From an uncultured Bacteroidales bacterium (GTDB lineage: Bacteria > Bacteroidota > Bacteroidia > Bacteroidales > Bacteroidaceae), in contig CADBWR010000025.1 of NCBI GenBank assembly GCA_902798425.1, positions 1 to 35,147 on the forward strand: a stretch of 35,147 nt of DNA, read 5' to 3'. This document shows, one piece after another, positions 7,135 to 15,286 of the stretch (positions are counted from its first letter, which is position 1; every line of letters begins with the position of its first letter). A program made the position numbers and the translations under genes. The notes under the pieces were generated by a model that saw nothing but the letters and a program-made list of their open reading frames with translations, had not been told where the DNA came from and ran no database searches.

Positions 7135-8529
7135 ATGAACAGGTACATATTTAAATCGTTGTTGGTGCTTGTTGCCGCTTTTGCGGCAGCATGCTCCAGC
7201 AGCGAGGATATGATAGGCAATGAGCTGACCGATGGTGCACAGGGCAATGCTCCGTTCTCTATCCTCGGTTCCTCTGGAGGCAGCATCGTGAATGCGGGAG
7301 CTTCCTATGGGGAGTACACTGCCTTCATCAATGTGCCGGGCAAGTGGTCTGTAGATATTTCAAAAGGACTGGCGAATATCTATCCGTCGTCTGGCGAAGG
7401 TCCTACCACTGCTGTCGTTCAGGTGGGTGAGAACTGGGGTGCAGTGCGTGATAACGTGCTGACGCTCAATGTTCAGGGGGCAGCCAGAAGAGTTGCTGAC
7501 GACGAGGAATATTCCATGTGTATCTTACAGTCGAATAATCCTGCCATGGATTCCATCTCGGCGGTGTTCTCTTCTAACAAAGGTGCAGGCTATAGCTATA
7601 TGCCTGGTGGCGAATTTTGCGACGGAGCCTTGATTCAGTTGTTTAACCTGGTAACGCTTGACAGTATTCAGCAGGCAACAGGTGTCAGACTGATTTCGGA
7701 TGCTATCTTCCCGCAGGTTGTTGAGGATGTTATCACTGGCGACAGTGAAGAGTCCATCACCAAAGCCTTAACAGTCAACGCTTCTGTCGGCATGAACTTC
7801 CCTAACGTGAAGAACGGTAAGGGCAGTGGCGGCGGCAGTGTTGGTGTTGATGTAGGAAAGCTGCACGAGGAGAAGTCGAAGAGCAAATACGCACTGAAGC
7901 GTATGAAGTGTACTCAGTTCACTCGTGAGATCCACTACATGAACGTCATGACACTGGTGGAAAAGGCAACCACGCGCGAAGAGAAGATGAAGCTGTTCTC
8001 GCCAGGATTCTATTCTGTGCAGGAGACTTTTGCCAAGGATATTGCTGCTGTAAAGGGTAATACTGCGAAGGAGAATGAGATTTGCGACAGACTCCTGAGT
8101 GAGTTGGGGCCTTGCTTTATCAGCAAGTCGGCCATGGGTACGGTGCTCGACTACCAGATTAGTGTCGACAGCACGCTGCTCCGTGACACACTTGGCGTCA
8201 AGGTCGCTCTTGAAGTCAGTTTCCAGACAAAGGTGAAGAATAAGTCGGCAGGTGGCAAGGGATCGTTTGACATCGGCGTCTCCAAGGAGGCTACCGATCT
8301 GAAGACCAAGACAACGGCAACCATCAAGGTGCGTGGCGGTGACGTGAGGAAGGTGAATGTCCTCGTCACTGGCGGTACACTGGATGAAAGCGATGTCACT
8401 GAGTGGCAGAACAGTTGTCTTCCCACCCGTTCGGTTATGGTTGACATGGCGCTGGTTCCCCTCTATGCACTCATTACGGATGATTATGCCCGTCAAGTGC
8501 TGACAAACTACTATAAGTTAAAATTATAA
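7135..8529 (+). CDS. MACPF-domain lipoprotein 2 with BACON-like domain, degenerate signature
   Basis: 464 residues; the lipoprotein signal has Cys20 in FAAAC followed by SSSED. Residues about 40-120 repeat the BACON-like domain of its upstream neighbour (PGKWSVDISKG, VQVGENWGAVRDNVLTL). The MACPF region starts at GAGYSY and shares the landmarks of the cluster: FTREIHYMN, then GPCFISKSAMGT (residues 325-336) where the canonical G-T-H and G-G are changed, then VRGGDVRKVNVLVTGG. Loss of the signature His and one Gly suggests a subunit with a changed role or an orphan paralogue. It follows the previous gene by 61 bases, the longest gap in the operon, and I see no promoter there. Confidence 0.85.
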   Translation: MNRYIFKSLLVLVAAFAAACSSSEDMIGNELTDGAQGNAPFSILGSSGGSIVNAGASYGEYTAFINVPGKWSVDISKGLANIYPSSGEGPTTAVVQVGENWGAVRDNVLTLNVQGAARRVADDEEYSMCILQSNNPAMDSISAVFSSNKGAGYSYMPGGEFCDGALIQLFNLVTLDSIQQATGVRLISDAIFPQVVEDVITGDSEESITKALTVNASVGMNFPNVKNGKGSGGGSVGVDVGKLHEEKSKSKYALKRMKCTQFTREIHYMNVMTLVEKATTREEKMKLFSPGFYSVQETFAKDIAAVKGNTAKENEICDRLLSELGPCFISKSAMGTVLDYQISVDSTLLRDTLGVKVALEVSFQTKVKNKSAGGKGSFDIGVSKEATDLKTKTTATIKVRGGDVRKVNVLVTGGTLDESDVTEWQNSCLPTRSVMVDMALVPLYALITDDYARQVLTNYYKLKL

Positions 8530-8574
8530 AACGTTAGAAATATACGTCTCTGCGTGAATTACAAAGTGTATAAG

Positions 8575-9678
8575 ATGAAACGAATATATTACTTGCTCCT
8601 TCTTGTTGGTGTGCTTGGAATGGCATCATGTAGCAGTGATGACCCGGAGGAAGACACGATGATTATGCGTGCTCCAAGTACATCTGGTACTGATGGTACT
8701 GACGGGCAGGGTTCGGGAAGCTATGTCTCTCGACTGCTGGCTCCTCCGGGCTATGAACGTGGCGTGGGTTATTGCTATGCCACAGGTGCAGAGTATCTGG
8801 AAGGAGTGACATTCAATATCTTCAACCTCAACTATCTGGACTCTATCCAGTATGTTAAGGGTCTGAACCTCGTCAGCGATGACTATACTCCCTACAGTGA
8901 GGAGCAGGTCATTACTGGCGAGACACGCAGTGCCGTATCCAAGCAGTTGGCTATTTCGGCAAGTGTTGGTGCAAACTTCATCGTTGCCGATATCAAGGTG
9001 TCAGGAAACTACTCCAAGGGTAGTGTACAGGAGAGTGAGTCGGTGTTTGCCATGAAGCGCACCAAGCGTGTAGCATACAGCCGCGACCTCCAATACAAGA
9101 ATGTCATCATGTACTACAAGGAGACTGGCGACAGTATGATTTTTGCACCAGGCTTCTATGCCGACTGGAAGAAACTGGAAGGCAACGGTGTCAACCAGGA
9201 CGATGTGAGTAACCAGGATGTCCTCGACTTCGTGAACAAATGGGGTAGGGGCTTCGTGGCACGCTCATTCATGGGTGGCGTGCTGGAATATACGCTGCAG
9301 ATTGACAAGTCAGCGCTCAGTACCAGCCAGAGTGTCGGTATGGCGCTCAATGCCAGTATCGGACTCATTGTCGGTGTGGAGGCATCGACGAGCGTGCAGA
9401 CCGAGTCGTTCAAGAAAGTCTCGCGCGACCGCTACAATCTTGACATCCACGTTCGTGGTGGCGATGTACAGTGTGTCACTGAGGTGTTGTCTGGAGCGAA
9501 ACCTTCACCCACCGGTATCAAGGAGTGGTTGGAAAGTGTCAACTTCCCACCAATCCCTGAAAGCGAACAGCTGAAGAAGTGTGCACTTACCGACGTGAAG
9601 ATTGCATCTATTGCAAACCTCTTCACAGGAAAGGTGCAAGACCGTGTGAACTATGTTTTACGTACGTACCCGCAATAG
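8575..9678 (+). CDS. MACPF-domain lipoprotein 3, short form, degenerate signature
   Basis: 367 residues from ATG 8575 (a GTG at 8554 is in frame but would spoil the signal peptide). Cys19 in GMASC is followed by SSDDPEED, an acidic stretch of the kind linked to surface export. There is no BACON-like domain, only a short linker before GVGYCY, where the MACPF domain starts. AYSRDLQYKN, WGRGFVARSFMGGVLEY (from residue 223) and VRGGDVQCV correspond to the shared landmarks. The signature keeps the final G-G but has lost Thr-His. The gap to the gene before is 45 bases and to the next 20. Confidence 0.85.
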   Translation: MKRIYYLLLLVGVLGMASCSSDDPEEDTMIMRAPSTSGTDGTDGQGSGSYVSRLLAPPGYERGVGYCYATGAEYLEGVTFNIFNLNYLDSIQYVKGLNLVSDDYTPYSEEQVITGETRSAVSKQLAISASVGANFIVADIKVSGNYSKGSVQESESVFAMKRTKRVAYSRDLQYKNVIMYYKETGDSMIFAPGFYADWKKLEGNGVNQDDVSNQDVLDFVNKWGRGFVARSFMGGVLEYTLQIDKSALSTSQSVGMALNASIGLIVGVEASTSVQTESFKKVSRDRYNLDIHVRGGDVQCVTEVLSGAKPSPTGIKEWLESVNFPPIPESEQLKKCALTDVKIASIANLFTGKVQDRVNYVLRTYPQ

Positions 9679-9698
9679 AAAGAAATTGTGATTTTGGA

Positions 9699-10913
9699 AT
9701 GAAGTACACCTTATTATATATTTGTGTAGCAATGTGCATGGTGGCGATGACATCATGCAGTTCTGACGATGATACGCCTGAGATTGAGGTAGTCAAGGCC
9801 CCCGAGGTACCCGAGGTACCGGTCATCTCTCCTGATCCTGAAAAGCCTACATCGTGGCTTGCCAATGCAAAGACTCCTGAAGAGTTGCGCGAAGTGGAGG
9901 AACTGATTGGTGCTGTTCGTGGTGCGGGCTACACCTATAGAGATAATTCCTCATACTGTGTCGGCACCGATATGGAGGTGTTCAACATGCGCGCACTGCG
10001 CACTATGGAAAAGAAGTACAGTACTACCTATCTCGTCGATGACTTCATTCCTTTCAGCGACCAGAAATTCTTCTATAGCGAAGACGTCAACGAACTGAAG
10101 AATCAGCTCTCGCTTGACATCGGGATTGGCTTCTCAGCCGGTGTGTTCTCCATGGACTTAGAGGTGGGCTTCAATAAGAAGAGCTTCTCGACAACGAAGA
10201 ACTACTATTCACTTATGCGCTTGAAGCAGCGTTACTTCTCGCGTGAACTCAACTACTTGAATCTCCGTGAACAGGTAGCACATGCCGTTGCCAATTCACC
10301 GGCAGCTACTACTTATCCCAGTATCAATTCAGACTCATTGGCTAAGGTTGTCCCGATGTTCAAAGAGGCCTATGCTCCAGGTTTTGCACAGGTGATGCAG
10401 AAGTTTATCCGTAACATTCACGGTGCTTCTTCAGCATTTGCTGCCAGCGGACTCTGCCGTGAGTTTATTGAGGAGGTGGGTTCCGGTTTCGTGACCCGCT
10501 CCGTCTTAGGATGTTCGCTCGACTACTATAACACGACGCGCATGGACTCTGTCTCTAATTCGCTTGACGTGAAAGTAGCCTTGGAGCTGGCTGTTGCCAT
10601 CAAGTTTATTACCATCAGTACCAGTGTCAGTGTCGACTATCATGATGCTGCTATGAAGTGTAGCCGCAATTCAGAGAGTCATATCACCGCACGCGGTGGT
10701 AATGTGGCACTTGTCACGGCATTCACCACTGGCCAGCAGGCTACGATAGACGAGTCGACGCTGAAGCAGTGGCAGTCGACAGTATCACCTAAGGATGCTG
10801 CACTCATTGATATCCGTCTGGTTCCTATCTATGAGGTTATCTATGATGCCAAGGCGCGCAATATCCTGAAGGGCTATATGGAGAAGTCATTACGTAACTA
10901 CGAAGATGATTGA
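9699..10913 (+). CDS. MACPF-domain lipoprotein 4, short form, degenerate signature
   Basis: 404 residues from ATG 9699, which gives a lipoprotein signal with Cys20 in VAMTSC followed by SSDDDT. The open frame extends upstream into the previous gene, but no good start lies there. A Pro/Val/Glu-rich linker (residues about 28-55) leads to the MACPF region, which starts at GAGYTY. Shared landmarks are FSRELNYLN, VGSGFVTRSVLGCSLDY (from residue 260, with Thr-His and the second Gly lost) and ARGGNVALV. Its stop overlaps ATG 10906 of the next gene by 8 bases, or lies one base before ATG 10915, so the two are probably translated together. Confidence 0.85.
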   Translation: MKYTLLYICVAMCMVAMTSCSSDDDTPEIEVVKAPEVPEVPVISPDPEKPTSWLANAKTPEELREVEELIGAVRGAGYTYRDNSSYCVGTDMEVFNMRALRTMEKKYSTTYLVDDFIPFSDQKFFYSEDVNELKNQLSLDIGIGFSAGVFSMDLEVGFNKKSFSTTKNYYSLMRLKQRYFSRELNYLNLREQVAHAVANSPAATTYPSINSDSLAKVVPMFKEAYAPGFAQVMQKFIRNIHGASSAFAASGLCREFIEEVGSGFVTRSVLGCSLDYYNTTRMDSVSNSLDVKVALELAVAIKFITISTSVSVDYHDAAMKCSRNSESHITARGGNVALVTAFTTGQQATIDESTLKQWQSTVSPKDAALIDIRLVPIYEVIYDAKARNILKGYMEKSLRNYEDD

Positions 10914-13257
10914 TATGAAAACATACAATAATACCCGTCGAGTGGGAAATAGCATGCGAACAGCTATGAAGGGACTGCTTGGAATGGCATGTCTTGTGAT
11001 GTCTTTGTGCGCTGTTTCCTGTTCTGATGACGTGATAGATGCAAGCACAGAACAAGCGCCCAGCAACACGCTGTCCAGGAGAGCCTATACTGATGAGCAG
11101 ATTAAGGTGCAGCGTTTAGGATATGCCTACAATGCCGCCGGCAACGTGATGAACGACAGCAGTTTCTCAGCAAGCCCCGTCATCAACATGGAGCGTCTTC
11201 AGGCAGCCGAGAGTACCTTAGGCCCCATCATCAGCACTGATCGCCGCTACTATACGTCCATGGACATCTTCAGCGGTAACACGCTGGAGGAACTTGGCCA
11301 TTCCGAGACCAAGTATACTATTGACGACAGTGAAGCCGTCGGCAGTGGTAAGTATTACCGCAATAACACGACGTTCTCCAGGACCACGTTCCACAACAGT
11401 TATAAGGTTCACATGTTCATCAAGCACATCATGGCCTCGATGACCATTGATGCCGGTCTGTTGCGCTGTCTGAATGTGGACGACTTGAACGAAGCAAACA
11501 ACGTGCTTGAGGCCGACTTCCGCCAAAAGGTAGCTGAGCTGGTCAGCAAGGGTGCAGACGCCATTACCGAAGCCGATGCTACAGCATTCTCAGAAAAGTA
11601 TGGTACGCACCTCGTTGTGTCATCCAATCTGGGCGGTATGATTGAGCTGCAGATGCAAATCAACCGCGACTCTTGTGTGGAACAGGAGTACACCACCGTA
11701 ACGGTCTCTCAGGTCATTCTTGGCAAGAATGTTGTCAAGACCGGACCCTCACAGAACATCAAGACCAGTATACCCGTCAATACCACTGAATACGAAGGAC
11801 AAATCAACGTCAAGGGTGGTAGGAGTGAAGACTGCGAAATGATGCACAGAACCTTCGACCATAAATCTGCCGAGGCACAGAAGCTCAGCGACGGCAACTA
11901 TTATGAATGGGCAACCAATATCAGCATTGCCCCCGAGAGCTATAATGCCGCTTTCGTCAGTGGACGCTTCCTGCCGTATTATGAACTGTTTGAAGATCTC
12001 AGCATACGTCAGGTGATGCGTCAGGTATATAAGCTGTACATGAAGAAGGAAGCACCCACACAGGAAATTTACGAACCTCCCTATGGCGTCATGTCTGTTG
12101 CGAAAAATTACGGTCCCGACGTGCGCGTTGCCAAGCTGGGCGACCACAAGTCCTGCATCATCTGCGAGGAGTATGTTCCTTCCATTCGTAGCGACAAACC
12201 CTGTATCGTAGCCTATCCGCTCATCAAGGGTGAAGACGGCAACGTACGTCCCTTCCTCTACTCCGGACTGTTCATCGGCGACAAGGAGCATCGTCCCGGA
12301 CGCGTCATCTGGAAAGGCAGTGCATCAGTGTATACCCCTTCTGACAGTATCTTCTACGAGAATGACAGCGTCCCAGCTATCAAGCAGCTCTTCGATGAGA
12401 GTACCCATGCGTTGAAGAACGTCTATTTCTACTGGAATAACGTTCATCCGCAGCCCTGTCCTACGAAGACAGAGGCACCGCAGACATATACCTGTGAGGT
12501 TTTCTGCCTGCAGCCCGAGAAGTCAACGAGCCTGATTATCGACAACGGCTCGACCACTTATAATTATGTCAGCGAAAAGACCAAGGTATTAGCCGAACCG
12601 GTAACTTTTGCCAAGATCGCCAGCTACTTTTGGTCGGTACGTCCCGTGGTGCTGAAAACCGACAGCCTCCGCTCTTACTGGGATAGAGACACAATGTTTG
12701 TGCAATTCGCCAGAGACAGGTATGATGGCGTCACCTATAAGGAAACCGAAAGCAATAAGTATTCCTTCTGTCTGTTGGATGGTGGTGACAATATCAAGCG
12801 AGCAAAGGAAGAGACTAATGACGAAAATGGCGACAAGAGATGGATTAATGCCGTCAGCAACACGATGAAGGCGCTGAACCTGACTGACAAGGAAGGTAAT
12901 ACCTACCTGCCCAGCGTGCAGGAGGCAAAGAGTATCACCAAGATGCTGGGAAATCGCATGAGTGTCTTCTACAGCCACGACTTCAATGGTCGTAATATGC
13001 TCGGACTGGACTGGCCTACTGGCTACTGGGCTATCGCACATCCCAAACAGCCGACTATGGCAAGGACCTTTGAGCAGTTAGACAAATCGGGAATGCCCAT
13101 CGTCGTTAACGATGCGGGCCAGGCACGTATCTTGCGTCTCAGTGGTTCGGGAACCGATCTGACACTGGAGTATCCGGAGTATGTCAAGTCATTCAACTAC
13201 TCCGATCAGGACTTCTTCAAGTTCTTCCCTATATATATTACGATAGACAAGTTTTGA
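10906..13257 (+). CDS. MACPF-domain lipoprotein 5 with large C-terminal domain, intact signature
   Basis: 783 residues from ATG 10906; ATG 10915 and ATG 10954 are also possible. The last gives the most typical signal peptide, MRTAMKGLL... ending at Cys23 in LCAVSC, followed by SDD. The MACPF part begins at LGYAYNAAG and carries the full signature YGTHLVVSSNLGG (residues 232-244 from 10906), then VKGGRSED. From about residue 395 a C-terminal region of roughly 390 residues follows, which I do not recognise. It is rich in Tyr, Trp and Cys pairs (SCIICEEY) and contains WKGSASVY, YFWSVRPVV and DWPTGYWAIAHP. By analogy with other MACPF proteins, C-terminal domains often decide target or partner binding; that is inference here. 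Confidence 0.87.
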   Translation: MIDMKTYNNTRRVGNSMRTAMKGLLGMACLVMSLCAVSCSDDVIDASTEQAPSNTLSRRAYTDEQIKVQRLGYAYNAAGNVMNDSSFSASPVINMERLQAAESTLGPIISTDRRYYTSMDIFSGNTLEELGHSETKYTIDDSEAVGSGKYYRNNTTFSRTTFHNSYKVHMFIKHIMASMTIDAGLLRCLNVDDLNEANNVLEADFRQKVAELVSKGADAITEADATAFSEKYGTHLVVSSNLGGMIELQMQINRDSCVEQEYTTVTVSQVILGKNVVKTGPSQNIKTSIPVNTTEYEGQINVKGGRSEDCEMMHRTFDHKSAEAQKLSDGNYYEWATNISIAPESYNAAFVSGRFLPYYELFEDLSIRQVMRQVYKLYMKKEAPTQEIYEPPYGVMSVAKNYGPDVRVAKLGDHKSCIICEEYVPSIRSDKPCIVAYPLIKGEDGNVRPFLYSGLFIGDKEHRPGRVIWKGSASVYTPSDSIFYENDSVPAIKQLFDESTHALKNVYFYWNNVHPQPCPTKTEAPQTYTCEVFCLQPEKSTSLIIDNGSTTYNYVSEKTKVLAEPVTFAKIASYFWSVRPVVLKTDSLRSYWDRDTMFVQFARDRYDGVTYKETESNKYSFCLLDGGDNIKRAKEETNDENGDKRWINAVSNTMKALNLTDKEGNTYLPSVQEAKSITKMLGNRMSVFYSHDFNGRNMLGLDWPTGYWAIAHPKQPTMARTFEQLDKSGMPIVVNDAGQARILRLSGSGTDLTLEYPEYVKSFNYSDQDFFKFFPIYITIDKF

Positions 13258-13269
13258 TAATTAAGTATT

Positions 13270-15255
13270 ATGAGCAAGCATAACGACATAAGACGGACAA
13301 ACGCGGTAATAGGAATGCCGGTGAAGTTGCTGTGTGCAGCAGCGTTCATCCTGCAGTCCTCGCTGTTCACCTCCTGTTCTCGTGAAGACGACCTGATGAC
13401 GGCTGTTGAGGAATACGACCCTGCCAATGCCTACGGCGACTATGATGAGGCCCACTGGAGACGTGTACATGCCGCCCAGCGCCAGGCATATATCGGTGAC
13501 CTGTATCGCAGCTACGGTGTAGGCTACGGCTATAACGGCACAGGAAAGTACAGCAACTACGACGAGGTGCGCGACCGTGTCATCGACATGTCGGTTATTC
13601 AGCAGTACGACGAGGAGCACGGTTCTACCACCCTCGTTGACGATATCTCTCCGTCGTCTTTCCACCATGTCTATAGCGGCACGGATGCTATGACCATCTG
13701 TGAGAAGCTCACGCGCAATTCGTCCGTGAAGGTCGACATGGTGCTCTTCCAGTCAGAAGTCAAGACGACCTACAACAAAACCGATATGACGAGCAATGAG
13801 TACGCCTTCTGTACCATCTACGACGGTCTGAGCGTGGCATCGCGCCACATGGAGCCCTACGACCTGTACCATATCGCCCGCGAACACCCCGAGGCCCTCT
13901 CTCCTGGTTTCCTGCGCTACCAGCATCTGGCGTCAGCGGCGCTTAAAGAGCAGAATAACACCGAGGCCATGCGCATCATTCAGAACATGCTGCAGACCTA
14001 CGGTACGCATATCATCTATCATGCCAAGTTGGGCGGCAAACTGAAGTTCAACACCACGATGAACCGCCATGTCGTCGACTCCCGTAATTCTGTGGACAAA
14101 CAGGCTGGCGTCTCGTTCCTCTATTGCATCGGTACCAAAGAGGGTACGAATACAGAAGACTGGGTGGTCAATACACAAGAAGACCGTGAAACCCACATCG
14201 AGGCCCTCGGTGGCAATAGCGCCCTCGCGCTGGAACTGGCAGGAATGCATGACAGCAGTGACATGACCAAGAAAAGCGAGGTTGTTGACAAGTGGTTCAA
14301 GTCGCTGAAGTTTACCCCTGGTGGTGACAGGGACGACAATAATGTGGAACTGATTGATATCAAAGTTGCTCCCATCGCCGACCTCATCGTGGACGAGAAG
14401 GTGGCAGCGCTGTATAACCTGATGGTAGGCAAGAATGTCATCTATGAATCTGATGTCATGCCACGTGCCAGAAATCGGGTCTACGCCAAGGTTCCTACTT
14501 CCGCACTCAGACTTACTGACCTTTCCTCTACCAATAAGGTTGTCGTTAACAATGAGATTATCGGTGAGGTGGTCAATGAATATGTCCATAACGTGGAATA
14601 TTCCGTGTTCTATCCTACATTAGGTGGTAAGATGGCTCGTGAGGGACTGGGGCGCCGTTGCAGCGACGATAGTTTGTTCACCATCACGTGGCAGTATCTT
14701 CCCGGTGCCGAGCAACAGGCTAAGGCTTACGTCACTCCTTTGGTACGCCTGAACTACGATGACTACATCTATTATAATGATGGCGAAATAGATATTGCAC
14801 CCATCGAGAAACAGCGTAACTACGTTATTGCTGGCGACATCAGTAAGGCTGCGCTGTATATGTGGAACGACACCTGTGTTACCAATGTGAAGATTGGCCC
14901 TTACTACCTGCATCAGGGTGTAATGGCTAACACCAGTGGAGACAAGTCTGCCATGAATACCATCCGCACCCTGCTCAAGGATGTGCCTGTGGGCTATGAG
15001 GTGGCTCAGACGACGAAGCTCAACAAGATCATACAGTTTATGTACAAGTCGGGCGAGGTGTTCGGTCCCAAGCGCATTGAGCAGAACGACGTGCCGCCAT
15101 TTTTCAGTTTTAAGCGATTCATCGTAAAAGACGACGATACGAACCAGTATGGTATTTTCCGACTGGAGCCTGGCGACGACCATGTCATCAAGATGGATAA
15201 AGAGATTATCGGTCAGGCCTTGCTCATCCGCAAGCCGGATTTCGAACATAAGTAG
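13270..15255 (+). CDS. MACPF-domain lipoprotein 6 with large C-terminal domain, intact signature
   Basis: 661 residues. The lipoprotein signal has Cys36 in SLFTSC followed by SREDD; an internal ATG (MPVKLLCAAAF) would give a more usual length. The MACPF region begins at GVGYGYNGTG and has the complete signature YGTHIIYHAKLGG (residues 244-256) and ALGGNSALAL. From about residue 395 a C-terminal domain of some 265 residues follows (VYAKVPTSALRL, HNVEYSVFYPTLGG, later FGPKRIEQNDVPPFF, FRLEPGDDH). It resembles the C-terminal region of the preceding protein only in general character, being rich in aromatic residues and strands. It is the last MACPF gene; the next gene follows after 28 bases of 14-bp repeats. 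Confidence 0.87.
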   Translation: MSKHNDIRRTNAVIGMPVKLLCAAAFILQSSLFTSCSREDDLMTAVEEYDPANAYGDYDEAHWRRVHAAQRQAYIGDLYRSYGVGYGYNGTGKYSNYDEVRDRVIDMSVIQQYDEEHGSTTLVDDISPSSFHHVYSGTDAMTICEKLTRNSSVKVDMVLFQSEVKTTYNKTDMTSNEYAFCTIYDGLSVASRHMEPYDLYHIAREHPEALSPGFLRYQHLASAALKEQNNTEAMRIIQNMLQTYGTHIIYHAKLGGKLKFNTTMNRHVVDSRNSVDKQAGVSFLYCIGTKEGTNTEDWVVNTQEDRETHIEALGGNSALALELAGMHDSSDMTKKSEVVDKWFKSLKFTPGGDRDDNNVELIDIKVAPIADLIVDEKVAALYNLMVGKNVIYESDVMPRARNRVYAKVPTSALRLTDLSSTNKVVVNNEIIGEVVNEYVHNVEYSVFYPTLGGKMAREGLGRRCSDDSLFTITWQYLPGAEQQAKAYVTPLVRLNYDDYIYYNDGEIDIAPIEKQRNYVIAGDISKAALYMWNDTCVTNVKIGPYYLHQGVMANTSGDKSAMNTIRTLLKDVPVGYEVAQTTKLNKIIQFMYKSGEVFGPKRIEQNDVPPFFSFKRFIVKDDDTNQYGIFRLEPGDDHVIKMDKEIIGQALLIRKPDFEHK

Positions 15256-15258
15256 ACG

Positions 15259-15286
15259 TAATTTGAAATAAGTAACTTGAAATATG
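15259..15286 (+). repeat. Two 14-bp repeats ending in the next start codon
   Basis: TAATTTGAAATAAG (15259-15272) and TAACTTGAAATATG (15273-15286) match at 12 of 14 positions, and the second ends with the ATG at 15284. This is the same arrangement as the heptads before 2790. Confidence 0.7.
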
